64,000 bases of DNA, from contig CM019064.1 of assembly GCA_009667805.1 (NCBI GenBank), positions 271,107,662 through 271,171,661 of the forward strand, given 5' to 3'. The notes below the pieces were generated by a model. It saw only the letters and a list, made by a program, of their open reading frames with translations, made no database searches and had not been told where the DNA came from. Below, in pieces: positions 19,356 to 31,452 of this stretch. This DNA comes from Leptobrachium leishanense (Eukaryota; Chordata; Amphibia; Anura; Megophryidae). The first letter of the stretch is position 1, and each line of letters begins with the position of its first letter. A program made the translations under genes and the position numbers.

Positions 19356-19976
19356 TTAAAGGGATACTCTAGGCAACATGACCACCTAAGCTTTTTTAGG
19401 TGGTCATGATGCCCTGAGTATGCCCTCGCCTTTTCCCCCTCCCTCCGCTCAGCAGATCAGCAGAAAACAGCTGAGAAACACGGAGAACTTTATTCCGCCC
19501 TCCCAGCTGTCAGTCAGCAGAGCGGGATTCATATTTCCCGCTTCTGCCGACTATTGCCGAGTAGGAGACGTCATCGTGCTTTCAGCGCGATGAAGTCTCC
19601 AACTCGCCGCAGTAGCTGGCGGCAGCGAGCCGCCAGCATAGCCTGTGGCTCGGATTAGTGTTGCGCGCATCCTCTTGCGCGCAACACTAATCCTCAGCAA
19701 ATGGAGCCGGGAGGAAGCCTGCCGATTGGCTGGCTTACGTGAGAGGTGCGCATGCGCGCTTCTCACGTAAACCATTAGCCAAGTGAAAGTAACAAGGACG
19801 GGAGCGGAAGAGGAGTATAAAAAATAAAAAAGACGCTGTTGGAAACCAGTGGATTTTAGGGTAAGTATTACAGTTAAAAGAAAAAAAGGAAATCCCTACC
19901 TAGTTAGTGAGGGAATAGGGATAGTTTAATGTAAAAAAACGGGGGAGGGGGATTTTTGATTAGAGTGTTCCTTTAA
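19356..19976. mobile_element. TTAA-flanked non-autonomous DNA transposon (piggyBac/Kolobok-like)
   Basis: The left end TTAAAGGGATACTCTAG and right end CTAATC...AGTGTTCCTTTAA are imperfect inverted repeats, each with TTAA at the border. An internal hairpin (CCACCTAAGC/GCTTTTTTAGGTGG) lies near 19382-19408 and a GCGCGCAACACTAATCC palindrome pair at 19655-19695. No transposase frame. Class assigned from TTAA only. Confidence 0.6.
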
Positions 19977-20942
19977 CATTTTTAGTAACTCTTTTAATTT
20001 TTGATAGAGACAAAAGGGGGGTTATGCAGTAAGGGGTGAACTTGGAATCAAATTTCACTATAGGAGCTATTTCGTGGCAGTCTATTCACTAAGCGGTCAA
20101 TTCGCCAAATACTGGCGAACTGACAGCGAAATACGGTGCAGTTTGCCACCAGCAAAATTGTCCCATAGAAAAGTAATGGTTAATCCATTCAGAGACCGCC
20201 GAACTGCACCGAAAGGTCAGTGAAATGCCCAGATTCAGTGGTTCCGTCCGAAAGGTTTAAAACAGGAGCATTTTTTCTTTCTTCTGGCAACCTAAAGTAT
20301 AATCAAAAGGTTATATTATAAAAGTTTTTTTTTTTTTAAAGTTTTCATTTGCCTCACAAACACACTCTGTCCCGTCTCATTTTGCGGGGTTGCGGATTTG
20401 AGCCCAGAGCGTGGTTACACAAACTGAGAGAAGCAGGTAAGTGGGGTTTGACCAGAAATAAAGATTTATTAAATGAGGAAACAGAAGTAAACCAGGTAGG
20501 GGACACTGGATAAATAACAACAAGTATAGGAGCTGGCTGGGTGAGACCCTATATACACAGGACAGGGTATATTGAGCAGATGGGATAGGAAGGGGTGGAC
20601 AGGACACTGAATAGCACAATAGGGCTAACAGGACAGGCATTGGACTGGACACTGAATAAACAAATAACACAATAAGGGTTAATTGAACAGAAATGAAGGC
20701 ACAGGTAAACTAAAGACACTTAATGGATAAACAGAGGGCGGAGGACCAGGAGACACAGAGGGCAAAAGGAATAACAATATCAAGCGTGGTATCAGAAGGG
20801 GAATGGTCAGATCAAGCATAGGTATTGGCAGGCAGTAGGCAGAGGGTGGTCAAAGTCCAGAGCAGAAGGTCATACACGGGAGGTCAATCACTATACGGAT
20901 CTGGAGCAGTGATAGGAGTAGCAAATAAGAGTCCAGGAAGGA
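19977..20942. other. Repeat-like flank of the minisatellite
   Basis: No supported gene. 20380-20940 is purine-rich with repeated AGGACA/GGACACTGGA motifs and looks like part of the same large repeat unit that contains the minisatellite. Its far side, near 22927, has TGTCACGGTC on the minus strand, an LTR-like beginning, but no matching second end was found. Confidence 0.35.
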
Positions 20943-22585
20943 GGATTGCAGACAGGAGGCAATGGAGGGTCACGACGGGTACTGCAGACAGGAGGCAATG
21001 GAGGGTCGCGACGGGTACTGCAGACAGGAGGCAATGGAGGGTCGCGACGGGTACTGCAGACAGGAGGCAATGGAGGGTCGCGACGGGTACTGCACACAGG
21101 AGGCAATGGAGGGTCGCGACGGGTACTGCAGACAGGAGGCAATGGAGGGTCGCGACGGGTACTGCAGACAGGAGGCAATGGAGGGTCGCGACGGGTACTG
21201 CAGACAGGAGGCAATGGAGGGTCGCGACGGGTACTGCAGACAGGAGGCAATGGAGGGTCGCGACGGGTACTGCAGACAGGAGGCAATGGAGGGTCGCGAC
21301 GGGTACCGCAGACAGGAGGCAATGGAGGGTCGCGACGGGTACCGCAGACAGGAGGCAATGGAGGGTCGCGACGGGTACCGCAGACAGGAGGCAATGGAGG
21401 GTCACGACGGGTACCGCAGACAGGAGGCAATGGAGGGTCACGACGGGTACCGCAGACAGGAGGCAATGGAGGGTCACGACGGGTACCGCAGACAGGAGGC
21501 AATGGAGGGTCACGACGGGTACCGCAGACAGGAGGCAATGGAGGGTCACGACGGGTACCGCAGACAGGAGGCAATGGAGGGTCACGATGGGTACCGCAGA
21601 CAGGAGGGTCACGATGGGTACCGCAGACAGGAGGGTCGCGATGGGTACTGCAGACAGGAGGCAATGGAGGGTCGCGATGGGTACTGCAGACAGGAGGCAA
21701 TGGAGGGTCGCGATGGGTACTGCAGACAGGAGGCAATGGAGGGTCGCGATGGGTACTGCAGACAGGAGGCAATGGAGGGTCGCGATGGGTACTGCAGACA
21801 GGAGGCAATGGAGGGTCACGATGGGTACTGCAGACAGGAGGCAATGGAGGGTCACGATGGGTACCGCAGACAGGAGGCAATGGAGGGTCACGATGGGTAC
21901 TGCAGACAGGAGGCAATGGAGGGTCACGATGGATACCGCAGACAGGAGGGTCACGATGGTACTGCAGACAGGAGGCAATGGAGGGTCACGATGGGTACCG
22001 CAGACAGGAGGCAATGGAGGGTCGCGATGGGTACTGCAGACAGGAGGCAATAGAGGGTCGCGATGGGTACTGCAGACAGGAGGCAATGGAGGGTCACGAT
22101 GGGTACTGCAGACAGGAGGCAATGGAGGGTCACGATGGTACCGCAGACAGGAGGCAATGGAGGGTCGCGATGGGTACTGCAGACAGGAGGCAATGGAGGG
22201 TCACGATGGGTACTGCAGACAGGAGGCAATGGAGGGTCACGATGGGTACCGCAGACAGGAGGCAATGGAGGGTCACGATGGGTACCGCAGACAGGAGGGT
22301 CACGATGGGTACCGCAGACAGGAGGGTCACGATGGGTACCGCAGACAGGAGGGTCACGATGGGTACCGCAGACAGGAGGGTCACGATGGGTACCGCAGAC
22401 AGGAGGGTCACGATGGGTACCGCAGACAGGAGGGTCACGATGGGTACCGCAGACAGGAGGGTCACGATGGATACCGCAGACAGGAGGCAATGGAGGGTCA
22501 CGATGTGTACTGCAGACAGGAGGCAATGGAGGGACACAATGGGTACCGCAGACAGGAGGCAATGTAGGGTCACGATGGATACTGT
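20943..22585. repeat. Minisatellite: 36-bp unit with an interspersed 27-bp variant
   Basis: Tandem units of the form GGTACYGCAGACAGGAGGCA plus ATGGAGGGTCRCGAYG (36 bp). A 27-bp form lacks the nine bases CAATGGAGG; it occurs near 21600-21640, once near 21945, and as a run of eight or so at 22285-22475. Variant bases (C/T in TACYGC, A/G in GTCRCG, C/T in CGAYGG) fall in blocks, showing local amplification. Both unit lengths are multiples of three and stop-free in most frames, so very long open frames appear on both strands. These are not genes. Confidence 0.95.
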
Positions 22586-23422
22586 AGCTATGAAGGGTCT
22601 CAGACAGGATACAGCGATGAGGGGTACCAAAGGATGCAGCGAAGAGTGCAGCAAAGAGGGGTCACAACAGGATGCAAGTAGCAGACAGATGATGAGCTAG
22701 CACACAGGTCAGACAAGCAATGCGACTTCTAAAGAAGATGCAGAAGCCTTGACTGAGGGGTGAGGCATGATTATATGGGCAGTCCAGGCCTAGCCCACAC
22801 CTGAGGCTGGAGAGGTGAGTGGAAACCTGAAATGGATCCCTAAGTGCCTGGACAACAGACCAGGCAGAGGTAAGATCTGGACTGGAACGGTACCTTACTT
22901 GCCCTTCCTCCGGCGAAGACCGTGACACTCTGGGCTACTACACAGCCGAACAAAGCTGCTAGCATGTGTGTACCATAACCTAAAGCAACAACCAGGAGAT
23001 AAACAGAGAATGCATGCACATAAAGGGAAAAAACAGCCATATGGACACAATTAGCAGAATAATTTTATTTTATAATAAATAGGACAGTTGCACTTCTGTA
23101 GGAGAAAATTACAGGGAATAGGTTTGAAATAAAAACTGCAAATACTTGTTACCTACACCCTTGTTATGCATACCAGCAGTGCTAAAGAATAAAAACAAAG
23201 CAAACGTGATTGTGAACAGATATGAAGTAACATGCTAAAATATTCCGAAAGGGGAGATACATGTGGGTTTTTTTTTTTTTGACAATGGAAAACGCTTTAT
23301 TTGCAAGCTAATGAAAAACCCATAAAATGTTTTCTAAATATGGATCAATATGGTGTCTGGAGATGGCGGAGAATATAAACCGCCCCAATGGGTGGAAGAC
23401 TGTGCACCAAGCACCTAGGTTA
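22586..23422. other. Non-coding stretch right of the minisatellite
   Basis: Decayed minisatellite edge to about 22690, then unique-looking sequence with a poly(T) run near 23270. No exon recognised. Confidence 0.4.
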
Positions 23423-23870
23423 GGGCCGTGTCAGACGAACGCAGTGATCACGTCCGTGTTGCCGCACATTTTAACATCCGTCGTAGCATAAAATTATGAT
23501 CAATAGAGACCCACACACGAAGTACGTCCGCACAGAAGTGCAGACGCACAACACACGTGGCACCGGACGCAATTTAGGCAAGAACGTAAAACCGCTAGGA
23601 CGGACGCACAGAGTGCGCCACGTCCGCGTAGCTTTGTGTGTGAGTGATGGAACGTAGTCAGACGGACTGCATTTTTGACGTCCAGCATTTTTAACCGACA
23701 AAATGGTTTTTCATATCATGTATGAATTTTTTTTCATTTTACATATTAATTTTATTTCCCATCTACATCAGTCAAAAAAAAAAAAACAGACCGTGTGGTG
23801 TCTACAGTATCATCAGTCAGAAAATACGTCAGTTGTGCACGGACGCACAGTGTGCGTTCGTCTGACAGCC
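23423..23870. mobile_element. Harbinger-like MITE with TTA target duplication
   Basis: Ends GGGCCGTGTCAGACGAACGC and GCGTTCGTCTGACAGCC are inverted copies, flanked by TTA on both sides (23420-23422, 23871-23873). Same family as 31014-31439 and 32272-32658 (shared AGACGAACGC end, ACGTACAGAGTGCGC-like core). It lies about 390 bp downstream of the CEP97 stop codon, possibly in its 3' UTR. Confidence 0.75.
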
Positions 23871-24255
23871 TTAGGGCTTTGACTCCAGACATTCTTGACT
23901 ATAAATGTTATTTTTGTATATAGCACCTGGTGAAAAATATGCTGAAAATTCCCTACTTCATTGTTGTCTGCACTTCTATTTACATGATACCTGACCGTAT
24001 ATATTATCTCTGTATAAAAATGAATATTCCAATAAATAGTTAATACACAGTGCTGTAAAATAGGTTTTTATGTCCCCAAGTACCTAGGAAAAGACTGTGG
24101 AACCATCAGATCAATTTAATTTCACAGAAATAAGAATGTAGGGACATTTACAGCATTGCTGTGGCAAAGTGCATACCAGATGTAGAGGCTATACAAACTC
24201 AATTACACATCAAGAATGTGTAATTTAATACTTTAATAGCTTTTCATCCCTCCAA

Positions 24256-24927
24256 TCAGAGAACCAAGTCCACGGATGACCCTGAAAAGATTAAGTCATG
24301 TCTATCTTGACCACGATGTTCTTCATCTGACGGTATGCCGTTATCCTGGACTGCATGGACATCTTGCTTACAATCGTCATGTTCTAGGAGTGAGAGGCCA
24401 CTGGACAGAAAGTCAGAGTTCGCCGAGTGGTTATTTGATTCTGGTTGGCTTTCTTCAGGCTCTTCATTATAGCTTATGTTCTCTGCCTCTTCCAGTTGCT
24501 CTACAGTATGTAAATACTGTTGAAGGAGACTGCTGTCTTGGTCAGTGCTGGAGCTGTCCTTGCTCTGTTCGTCCATTGCTCCTTCGTGTTCTGTTGGGGA
24601 ATTTGGGGCTCGTTCCTTGTACTGTTTGACCGTTTCCAGAGAAGGCTCTGAAGACTCACTATCCTCTGTGGAATTCTTCTCAAAACTAGTACGTTCCTTT
24701 GGAGATTCATGACTTATGATGGAGTGGAAACCAGAATCTGGGATGTCCGGGGTGGCCTTTCTTTGCAGATTTTGTAGCCTGAACATACATGAAGATTCAT
24801 CTTCAGACGCTTTGGTGAAAGACATTGGAATATGCGTCAGTGACTTGCTTGATGTAAGCATGCCTCGTTGGGAGCTGGCAGAAATCTGAATATTGACATT
24901 ATTTTGCCATTGTTGAATAGAATGAAC
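24256..24927 (-). CDS. cep97: CEP97 terminal coding exon
   Basis: Begins at the acceptor TTTTTCAG (phase 0) with VHSIQQWQNNVN and encodes 223 residues to the stop at 24256. It is an acidic, Ser/Glu-rich tail containing the conserved PDIPDSGFHSII block, STEDSESSEPSLETV, and DQDSSLLQQYLHTVEQLEEAE, all recognisable from vertebrate CEP97. The tail is the fastest-evolving part of the protein, so similarity outside these blocks is low. In 24000-24255 there is no AATAAA on the minus strand; an ATTAAA (24115-24120) is a possible weak poly(A) signal. An apparent plus-strand frame at 24276-24629 is only its shadow. Confidence 0.93.
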   Translation of the reverse strand, partial: VHSIQQWQNNVNIQISASSQRGMLTSSKSLTHIPMSFTKASEDESSCMFRLQNLQRKATPDIPDSGFHSIISHESPKERTSFEKNSTEDSESSEPSLETVKQYKERAPNSPTEHEGAMDEQSKDSSSTDQDSSLLQQYLHTVEQLEEAENISYNEEPEESQPESNNHSANSDFLSSGLSLLEHDDCKQDVHAVQDNGIPSDEEHRGQDRHDLIFSGSSVDLVL

Positions 24928-27125
24928 CTGAAAAAGAAAGTAGTATAAATCGTTGGCTTTGTTTAAAGTCCGTTATAAATTCCACTCGTGAGGAAACACT
25001 AGTGGTCTGAGTAGACACCGGTGAACTGATCATTATATAACAATATATTAAACAATTAAAATCCAATATTAATTAAAATATTGTCAGGTAACGACAATGA
25101 AGGCTTCTTATCGGTGCTCTATCTAGGAGCTTGTATCTTCCAGTAGACGAAACCTATAGTTGTCCCAAGCAGATATTCGAACAGGGTTGACATTTAAACG
25201 AAGGTCTATATCCTTATAAACCATGTTGATAAAATACTGTTACAATTCTCAAACTAAGACATAAAAATCAAGATTTATGTGCCAAAACAAAATGCATGAG
25301 AACAGATAGTGTGCGCTGTGATCAGCTCCCATTAAAGTCTCCTATGCACAGGCATACAACAACCCTGGTTGGTTGTTTTGGATGCAAGTCTTGTAAAGCT
25401 ATCTAGTGGATACCCCAATATGGTTTTAACCCCTTCACTGATAAGCCATTTCACCTCTGTGTGCGGAGATCATTTTAACGTTTTTGGTCATCATGTGTAA
25501 ACGCAATTTGAAGTCATGTTTTATTGTAAGTCCCAGACAAATTATATATCCTTTTTTCGGCAGACTCAGCAGATACAGAATATATTATTATTATTATCAT
25601 CATTAGTATACATCATGCCCTGCCAGAATGCTAGAACAAATAATGTAAAAAAAATGAATTTCCAATCATTTACAGCGTTTAATTTTTTTCACATTTTATC
25701 ATCCGAGCCTTTGTGGTTATATATTCTATGGGGAGAGCTTGTTAAAAGAATTAGAAATGGGACACAGTTACTTTATTTCTCAGAGAAAATATGCAATTTT
25801 AGCCAAAAATGAAAAAAAAAAATTTGTTATTGCAGCATCATTGTTCACATTATAAATGATATGTGAACAATAGTGCTGCAATAAATGAATAAAGATTTAA
25901 AAATCTGCAGGTTTTATTTATTTTTACTCCTAAAATGGTCATGTTTGAGATCAGTGGAAAGGCCGTGCTCTGGCCTTTCCAAGGATACCAATCATGACTC
26001 TCTAGCTACCACCAGTTGGGAGATACGGGTCCGAAGGCGGGGAGGCGCCTGAAGAGGGTATCAAAGTGTAGTCCAACTTCAAAGAAGTCAGACCACCACG
26101 GAAACCCGGAGAGGGGAGTATTCCGAGGAATACCCCTCTTTTCGGATTATGGGTCGGGAACGTCCTCCACATATCGCGTGGAATCCCCATGACATTCCCC
26201 ACACGTCGCCCGCATCAGAGGAAATAAAAATTTAAAGGATACCCCTAGCTATAATATATTATCCACCTCTGAATTTGTCCGAGTCTGCACAGACAACAAC
26301 TAGATAACGTCTTGCAAAAACTGTACAGGTTATGAAAATACTAGAATTTGAAGCAATGTATCAGAATGACACAGAAGCTTAGATTGTACATCCTAAAAAG
26401 TTCAAATGAACATTGAAATAATTCAAAGCCATTCAAATAAAAGACCAGTAGAATTATTAAAGGGATACTCTATTGAAAAGAGTTCCCTTTTATTGTCCTT
26501 AAATAATTGGCCAGATGATGCCGTCAGCCTATGCTCAATTATTTTATTTTTTTTGGTGATTTTACTCCTCTCGCCACATGCTGCTGCTCCTCCTCTTTGG
26601 CTCAGACACTCCCAATCCCAGAAGTCCTTTAAGCTTTTCTATGCAAATTACGCTCCTATGGAACTTCCACAGCGTACGAACCACAAAATGGGCATTTCTA
26701 CAGACTTGCACACTTTATGTACACAAGTTCTGTAGCGCCCGTGCAGAACGATGGATTGGAGCGGCGCATGAATGCAAAGATTCAGCCAGTCGGCTGCCTG
26801 TCTGTGCATGCTCACTATCTTGGATGGGCTCAGAGTTACGTCAGTTTGCCCTCTCTCTGCATGCCGTCTTCAGTAGTGCGAGATCTAGAGACTGGCAGCT
26901 GGTGACACTAGGTGTGGTGGCGGAAACTCCTTTGGGCAGCAGGGAGTGGGGGCATTCTTTACATCTTGGCCACTTTAAACTGATACAGTTGCCAGATTGA
27001 GTAGAGTGTACATAGTCAGCAGGTCAGCACATTCATTACTCAATTCTGGACTCCCATCTGTAGGTGTCGAGCTAAGCTGGGTGTGATGCAATTATCAGCC
27101 ACTGGATGGCGAGCTCTGGGTTTAC
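24928..27125 (-). other. CEP97 intron with an old repeat
   Basis: 25430-26240 is one of three copies of a ~0.8-1-kb repeat (others 29772-31452 and 61276-63715) sharing ATTCTATGGGG, CAGCATCATTGTTCACATTATA and GGAAAGGCC(A/G)TGCTC blocks. 26457 starts a TTAAAGGGATACTCTA repeat end. No extra exon seen. Confidence 0.6.
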
Positions 27126-27201
27126 CTGTTCCCATAGATATCGCATGGCTTCTTCTTGCACCAGCCTCTGCATACGCTCTTCCTCTTTCTCTTTTTTCAG
27201 C
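27126..27201 (-). CDS. cep97: CEP97 exon (coiled-coil, 76 bp)
   Basis: Acceptor GTGATACAG and donor GTAAAC. It completes an Arg codon with the previous exon and reads LKKEKEEERMQRLVQEEAMR YLWEQ, the charged helix that follows the IQ motif. It ends in phase 0. At 76 bp it would be missed by simple frame scanning; the phase match with both neighbours and the conserved sequence support it. Confidence 0.92.
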
Positions 27202-28550
27202 CTGTATCACAAAAAAATGTTTGAAAAACAACATTAACTTTCAGTGACTTCTTCCTTGTAGAACAATATGTGTGCACGTCTACAAAATAGACATTGGTGG
27301 GGACATATATTATGCAGATCCATGTACTCCCCACTGTGAAACCCAATTCCTCATAATATACGCAGGAAGCGGAACTGCGCAGTGACTGTAATGTAACCAA
27401 CAGTAAAGGTATTCAGGGTTTACAAATCCAGGGGCCTGAAAGCCACCGGGCCCCAAGATTTTATAACTCTCTAAATATCTGGGTTATGCTATTAAATCCA
27501 TAAACAAACCTTTGCCTGGTACCTAAAAATGTACAGTTTACTACTAGTCTTCTTACTGGCCCCTAAAATTTATGTAAATTCGTCAAACCCTGCAGTAAAT
27601 AGTAAAAAAATGTAAGAAGATTCATACAAAACATACTCAAGAACCGTAATGCTTTAGCAAGCTAGCAATGTAACTGGATCGTTTCAGCAGTGTATATGGC
27701 ATCATGCAGGCCAGAAATATTTGGACAGAATTACATTTTGCTCTATATTAGAACACACTGGCAGTTGAAAGAATGGGGATTGTGAACATCTATTGGCTAA
27801 CATTTGCAATCTAAATCAAGGGATACTCTCTCGGTGCTGTGGTTATATGAGGTGCAAGTCTCAGGGGTCTGATTCAGCCCTCCGTGTACGAGGGATTAGT
27901 CCCGCCCAGAAGCAGAGATCAGAAAGTACAGATATCAGCTTCCTCGGGATTGGATGTTTGCTCCATCAATCTCAATGAGTTTGGAATTGAGCCACTGGAT
28001 GGACTGGATGCTCGGCGCCGGTCAAGTGACAGCTACATCTTCAGAGGAAGCAGCATTAAATCATATCCGGCCAGTACAGAGGAAGCCTGATTTTGGATTA
28101 ACTAAATTGTAAAACAAACTAAAGGGTTGAAACAGGAGGACACAAGTGGAGCGGGTCAGGAGGAGTTAATGTTTAATCCCTTTTGTTTCTCGTTTTAACC
28201 CCAAAGTATCCCTTTAAGGTGCACATTAATGGAATATTACAAACAAGAATAAAACCAGTGTGCATAAAAAAAGATGTAGATTAAAAAACAAAGCCTATCA
28301 CAATCTGATTGTTAATAATCAAACATAAAACTATCAATGATCATGTTCGCTCTGTTGTGAATGAGATATGCTGCACCCAAAAAGATTACGTACAGATCAA
28401 AATGTAGAAAAGGCACCAAATTATCCAGGCATTATGAGGCGTCTGTGCTCCTCAGACAACATGCTTGCATACTACTACACTGTAGTCACCTCCAATTTAA
28501 TATAATGACATACATAAACTTCAACCTAAGTGAATTGTATTCTGGTTTCA
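27202..28550 (-). other. CEP97 intron, no recognised feature
   Basis: No coding or structured feature was supported. A TTAAAGGGATACTTTGG-type end, in inverse orientation, lies at 28200-28216. Confidence 0.4.
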
Positions 28551-29045
28551 GAATAGCTCCCATGTTACTAAACCATAGAAACATAGAAAATGTCAGCAGA
28601 TAAGAACCTTTCGGCCCATCTAGTCTGCCCAATTACATGGATACTTTACCTGGATTTATCTTTTGTTTAGGATAGCCTTATGCCTATCCCATGCCTGCTT
28701 AAATTCAATTACTGTTTTAGCCTCTACCACTTCTACTGGAAGGCTCTTCCACCACTTCTACTGGAAGGCTCTTCCACCACTTCTACTGGAAGGCTCTTCC
28801 ACCACTTCTACTGGAAGGCTCTTCCACCACTTCTACTGGAAGGCTCTTCCACCACTTCTACTGGAAGGCTCTTCCACCACTTCTACTGGAAGGCTCTTCC
28901 ACCACTTCTACTGGAAGGCTCTTCCACCACTTCTACTGGAAGGCTCTTCCACCACTTCTACTGGAAGGCTCTTCCACCACATCTACTGGAAGGCTGTTCC
29001 TTATCTCCACCACCCTCTCAGTAAAATAACACTTCCTGATGTCAT
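28551..29045 (+). repeat. Interspersed frog-type repeat with an internal 25-bp minisatellite
   Basis: The repeat begins ACCATAGAAACATAGAAAATG and continues TTCGGCCCATCTAGTCTGCC and CCTTATGCCTATCCCATGCC. At 28728-29000 the piece CCACTTCTACTGGAAGGCTC plus TTCCA is tandemly repeated about 11 times with a 25-bp period, almost without variation, then the parent repeat resumes with CTCAGTAAAATAACACTTCC. The near-identity of units indicates recent expansion. A 25-bp period cycles through frames and gives a spurious open frame. Confidence 0.85.
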
Positions 29046-29771
29046 GACATGAAGCAGAGACCTCACGAGTCGTAGGAAATGTTCTCTGGCCAGCATTGCT
29101 ATCAACTTCTGTCCCAGTTTGGTTTTGGGGAATTCCTCTCTCACATGCATTTAATCTTAGTCATGGTTTCACTTCAAATCCAGTGTAAAGTCAAGAGGAG
29201 AAACTACATGTTGCGTCACAGCTCAGAGGGGAAATTAGCAGAGTCACTCTACTGGTGTCATGTGGAATGTACAGGCCGAGTCACCGAAGGAGGCAATCAC
29301 GAAAGTCCAGGCTGAAGTCATGGGGCACTCACCATGCAACGGTTTGGGTATTCAGAAGCAGTAAGGGCTTATATAGCCGAGCGTCGTTCAGTGGCCGGGC
29401 AAGTCCGGGAATATATTCAAGTTTGTGGATTGTGATTAATTGATCTGAAGCCGAGCAAAGCAGATCATCTCTGAACAGACCCCTAATCTTTTCAGAATAA
29501 CGTCAGAAGAAGATGGAGAGCGAGCATGTTGGAATAGCTCGTTCACCAGCTGGGGCCACCATTAGTGTCTCCCATGCAAAGTATAAATCAACGACAATAT
29601 GCAGTAACCAAACATCACATAAAGGGACGCAAGCTGAGCTTTTGTCTTGGATGTAATATTGTTAATTTTTTTTTAAAAAAGCACAGTGCACGAGCCACTC
29701 TACTGTATTCTACATAAGAATAGAGCCCCATGTGATCACTGCATGAGATTATTATTATTGACAAAAAAGGG

Positions 29772-31452
29772 CCTAACCCCTTAAGGACGGGGCAATTTTA
29801 CAAGTTAGGCACTCGTTCTAAAAGTAGAAGTGTGCCAAGCTCATTTTGACCGTTTTTGCTAATCATGTTTAAATGAGATTTTAAGTCACGTTTTATTGTA
29901 TGACCCAGACAAATTATATATTTTTTTTTTGCAGACTCGGCAGATTCAGAATTCATCATTATTATATGTATACGTCATGTCCTGCCAGAATGCTATAACA
30001 AAAAATGAAAAAAAGAGGTGAATTTTCAATAAAATTTCAATCATTCACAGTGTGTAAAGTATTTTTTTTTCTTTATTTCATCATCCGAGCCTTTGCGGTT
30101 ATATATTCTATGGGGTGCGCATGTTAAAAAAAAAAAAAAAAATTAGACCTGGGAACCCATTACTTTATTTTTCGGAGAAATTACGTGATTTTAGCGAAAC
30201 CCCCTCTCAAAAAAACAAATCATTAGTGCAGCATCATTGTTCACATTATAATTGAAATGTGAACAATAGTGCTGCATTAATAATATTTTTTTTTAAAAGA
30301 AGCATGATTTCTTTAAAATTATTTTTTTATTAGTTTTATTTTTTAAAATTTTATTTTTACCTTGCAACATGGTCATGTGTGGCATCATTGGAAAGGCCAT
30401 GCTCATGCCCCGCTAGCTGCCACCGATCAGGAGATATGGGGGTTCAAAGAACCCCCCTATCTGCTCTATAGGATTTTCTTAGGAAATCCCTGGGCAGCCA
30501 GGTGTTCCCCTTTTAACCTCGAGCCACACTCGGGAAAACCGTGAGGTGGGGGTTAACTTTTTGTACCGAAAGCGGCATCCCCGAGCCACACTCATGCTGG
30601 ATACTTACATGTCCTGCGCTTCCTCGCTGACCTCCGCATTTTCCTCCAGCCGATCTTCTCGCGAGGAGTGAACCAGGAAGTGTTACGTCACGATTGGCTG
30701 GATTGTGACTGCGGGGGACAGCGAGGGAGTGCAGGGACATGTAAGTATCAGCCTGAGTGTGGCTTGGGGATACCGCTTTCAGCATTGAAAGTTAACCCCG
30801 AGCCACACTTATACCGCCAGGGGGCCAGAGTAATAATTACCGATTCTGACATATAAAATATGTCAGAATCGGACCACCAGGGAGGTTAACTGACGTCATT
30901 GCGCCATGAGTCAGTTGACGAGGGGGGGGGGCAGATGTGGGGCTGCCATCCAAGTTGTGGCCCCCACTGGAAATGGGCCGCGATCCAGCGCCTGATCGCT
31001 ACCCGACGACTAAGACTAGGGTCAAACGAACGCAGTACGAACGAGCGTGCAGCCGCACTTTATCGCGGCCGTAGTAGCAGCAAATGACGGCCAATGATGG
31101 GCAATATACGAAGTACGGCCGCACGAAAGTGCAGCTGCGCAACGCAAGCGGCAAACAAACGCATTTTTTCGAGAACGTGATACCGCTAGTACTGACGTAC
31201 AGAGTGCGCTGCGTCCGCTAGCGGCGAGTGTGCGTGATTAGGAGACGTCAGACGCTGCTAAAGTCCAGCCAACATAACGTCCAGACGCAAAAAGTGTTTT
31301 ATTGATGATCCGTACAAAATCACGGACGAAAATGCGCATCCTATGACCGCTATTGCGTATTCCGTGAAAAAATACGTCCATTCGTTCGAACGCACTTTTT
31401 CACGGATGACGCAAAAAATGCGTTTGTCTGACCCTAGCCTAAGGGGTTAACA
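29772..31452. mobile_element. Long TTAACCCC-ended repeat, carrying a nested MITE
   Basis: Starts TAACCCCTTAAGGACGGGG and ends CTAAGGGGTTAAC (with a MITE at 31014-31439 just inside). The interior repeats the blocks of 25430-26240 and 61276-63715, including an inverted CAGCATCATTGTTCACATTATA / TTATAAT-like pair near 30230-30270. No transposase recognised. Ends are approximate. Confidence 0.55.
31014..31439. mobile_element. Harbinger-like MITE with TAA duplication
   Basis: Ends GACTAGGGTCAAACGAACGC and GCGTTTGTCTGACCCTAGCC are inverted, flanked by TAA on both sides (31011-31013, 31440-31442). Shares its interior with 32272-32658 (GTACTGACGTACAGAGTGCG, GTGTGCGTGATTAGGAGA). Confidence 0.8.

Noticed and set aside
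20825..22700. Very long open frames (up to 584 codons) on both strands
   Set aside because: They are produced by 36- and 27-bp tandem units that preserve frame. The peptide is a simple repeat in every frame, with no domain, and no frame is favoured.
26457..28216. Possible TTAA element formed by TTAAAGGGATACTCTA (left) and TATCCCTTTAA (right)
   Set aside because: It would enclose a CEP97 exon (27126-27201) in its normal gene order, so the two ends more likely belong to separate copies.
28728..29000. Regular repeats resembling a CRISPR array
   Set aside because: The units are contiguous with no spacers, the genome is vertebrate, and the array lies inside an interspersed repeat.
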